64,000 bases of DNA, taken from Clostridium gelidum (GTDB lineage: Bacteria; Bacillota; Clostridia; Clostridiales; Clostridiaceae). Under the pieces are notes generated by a model. That model saw only the letters and a program-made list of their open reading frames with translations. It made no database searches and was not told the origin of the DNA. Within the stretch, counting starts at the first letter, position 1. The number at the start of each line of letters is the position of its first letter. The stretch spans positions 12,501 to 76,500 of the forward strand of contig NZ_AP024849.1 in NCBI RefSeq assembly GCF_019977655.1, given 5' to 3'. This document shows, piece after piece, positions 63,411-64,000 of the stretch. The translations under genes and the position numbers were made by a program.

Positions 63411-64000
63411 ATGAATAAATATAATAGAATTTTCACAATTGTAATAGATTCACTTGGAATTGGAGAAATGAATGATTCAAAAGAATATGGTGATGTTGAT
63501 GTAGATACACTTAGACATATATCAGAATCAGTAGAAAATTTTAATATTCCTAATTTACAAGGGTTAGGATTAGCTAATTTACATTCTATAAAGCATGTAG
63601 ATTCAGTTGAAAAGCCTTTAGCTCACTTTATGAAAATGGCAGAAGCAAGTGTGGGAAAAGATACTATGACTGGTCATTGGGAAATGATGGGTCTAAAAAT
63701 AGAAACGCCATTCCAAACATTTACAGATACAGGTTTTCCAAAAGAATTATTAGATGAGCTAATAAAAAGAACAGGGCATAAAATTGTTGGAAATAAAAGT
63801 GCTAGTGGTACAGAAATCTTAGATGAATTTGCAGAACATCAAATGGAAACAGGGGATATGATTGTATATACTTCAGCAGATTCTGTTTTACAAATTTGTG
63901 GTCATGAAGAAACATTTGGATTAAATGAACTTTATCGTTGCTGTGAAATTGCAAGAGAATTAACATTTAAGGACGAATGGAAAGTAGGAAGAGTTATAGC
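63411..64000 (+). CDS. deoB: Phosphopentomutase, N-terminal part (continues beyond window)
   Basis: Interconverts ribose-1-phosphate and ribose-5-phosphate (and deoxyribose forms), the next step after udp. The first 196 codons are present; the rest lies past the window edge. The frame reads MNKYNRIFTIVIDSLGIGEM, with the metal aspartate in VIDSLGIG, the nucleophile threonine in GKDTMTGHWEMMG (~83-95) and the motifs TFTDTGFP, GNKSASGTEI and VYTSADSVLQI. These fit DeoB of the alkaline phosphatase superfamily. Start behind TTAGGAGGGATAAGATT. Third gene of the nucleoside salvage operon. Confidence 0.95.
   Translation, partial: MNKYNRIFTIVIDSLGIGEMNDSKEYGDVDVDTLRHISESVENFNIPNLQGLGLANLHSIKHVDSVEKPLAHFMKMAEASVGKDTMTGHWEMMGLKIETPFQTFTDTGFPKELLDELIKRTGHKIVGNKSASGTEILDEFAEHQMETGDMIVYTSADSVLQICGHEETFGLNELYRCCEIARELTFKDEWKVGRVI

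Overview
This window looks like chromosomal DNA of a low-GC, spore-forming anaerobic Firmicute, most likely Clostridium sensu stricto near the butyricum/beijerinckii group. That placement is an inference from the strong A/T bias, the AGGAGG-type ribosome sites, the AddAB, T-box, PyrR, SpmAB and Csp-like protease content, and the protein sequences. I see no phage, transposase, plasmid gene or CRISPR array. The window is housekeeping chromosome with a few odd loci.

Layout. 1-2084: 3' part of a 23S rRNA, 5S rRNA and two tRNAs (CAU, Ala-UGC), with an apparent extra promoter before the 5S gene. 2441-4603: NiaR-type repressor followed by a GlpA-like FAD/[2Fe-2S] protein and a shortened DUF1667 protein. 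4726-5473: a tRNA-Ser(UGA)/tRNA-Ser(GCU) pair present twice, each copy with its own promoter and terminator. 5685-13418: acetyltransferase and the AddB-AddA recombination nuclease. 13599-28200: envelope and regulatory genes (L,D-transpeptidase, histidine kinase, tRNA-Arg, Psd, TetR, ABC-F ATPase, hemolysin III, ProBA, MgsA, PilZ protein, SDR). 27919-32483: PyrR-type attenuator and carAB. 32735-37392: YciI-like protein, HD-GYP protein, MurI, cyclophilin, DUF3783 protein and a LexA/S24-like XRE regulator. 37394-40969: a GC-rich structured RNA candidate and a 1062-residue protease/SpoIID/peptidoglycan-binding fusion. 41215-48537: two radical SAM proteins, a YkvI-like transporter, ComB, a BFD-like protein and a two-component system. 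48789-60507: T-box/ileS, ccpA, spmAB, pepP, a small cell-wall-binding protein and T-box/metG. 60977-64000: a GntR/UTRA regulator divergent from udp-cdd-deoB (deoB runs off the window).

How it fits together. Several units carry recognisable RNA or DNA control: T-boxes sense uncharged tRNA-Ile and tRNA-Met, the PyrR leader couples carAB to pyrimidine supply, and repeated TAGACAAG half-sites probably let the GntR protein control both itself and nucleoside salvage. SpmA, SpmB and the Csp-like fusion point to endospore formation or germination.

Most interesting observations: (1) the subtilase-SpoIID-like-PG-binding fusion; (2) the roughly 220-nt structured RNA candidate just upstream of it; (3) a structured element repeated directly after ccpA and metG; (4) an ABC-F protein whose second nucleotide site has lost both the Walker A lysine and the catalytic glutamate; (5) a reduced FAD/DUF1667 module attached to niaR. 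All calls were made by reading the sequence; no database search was run.
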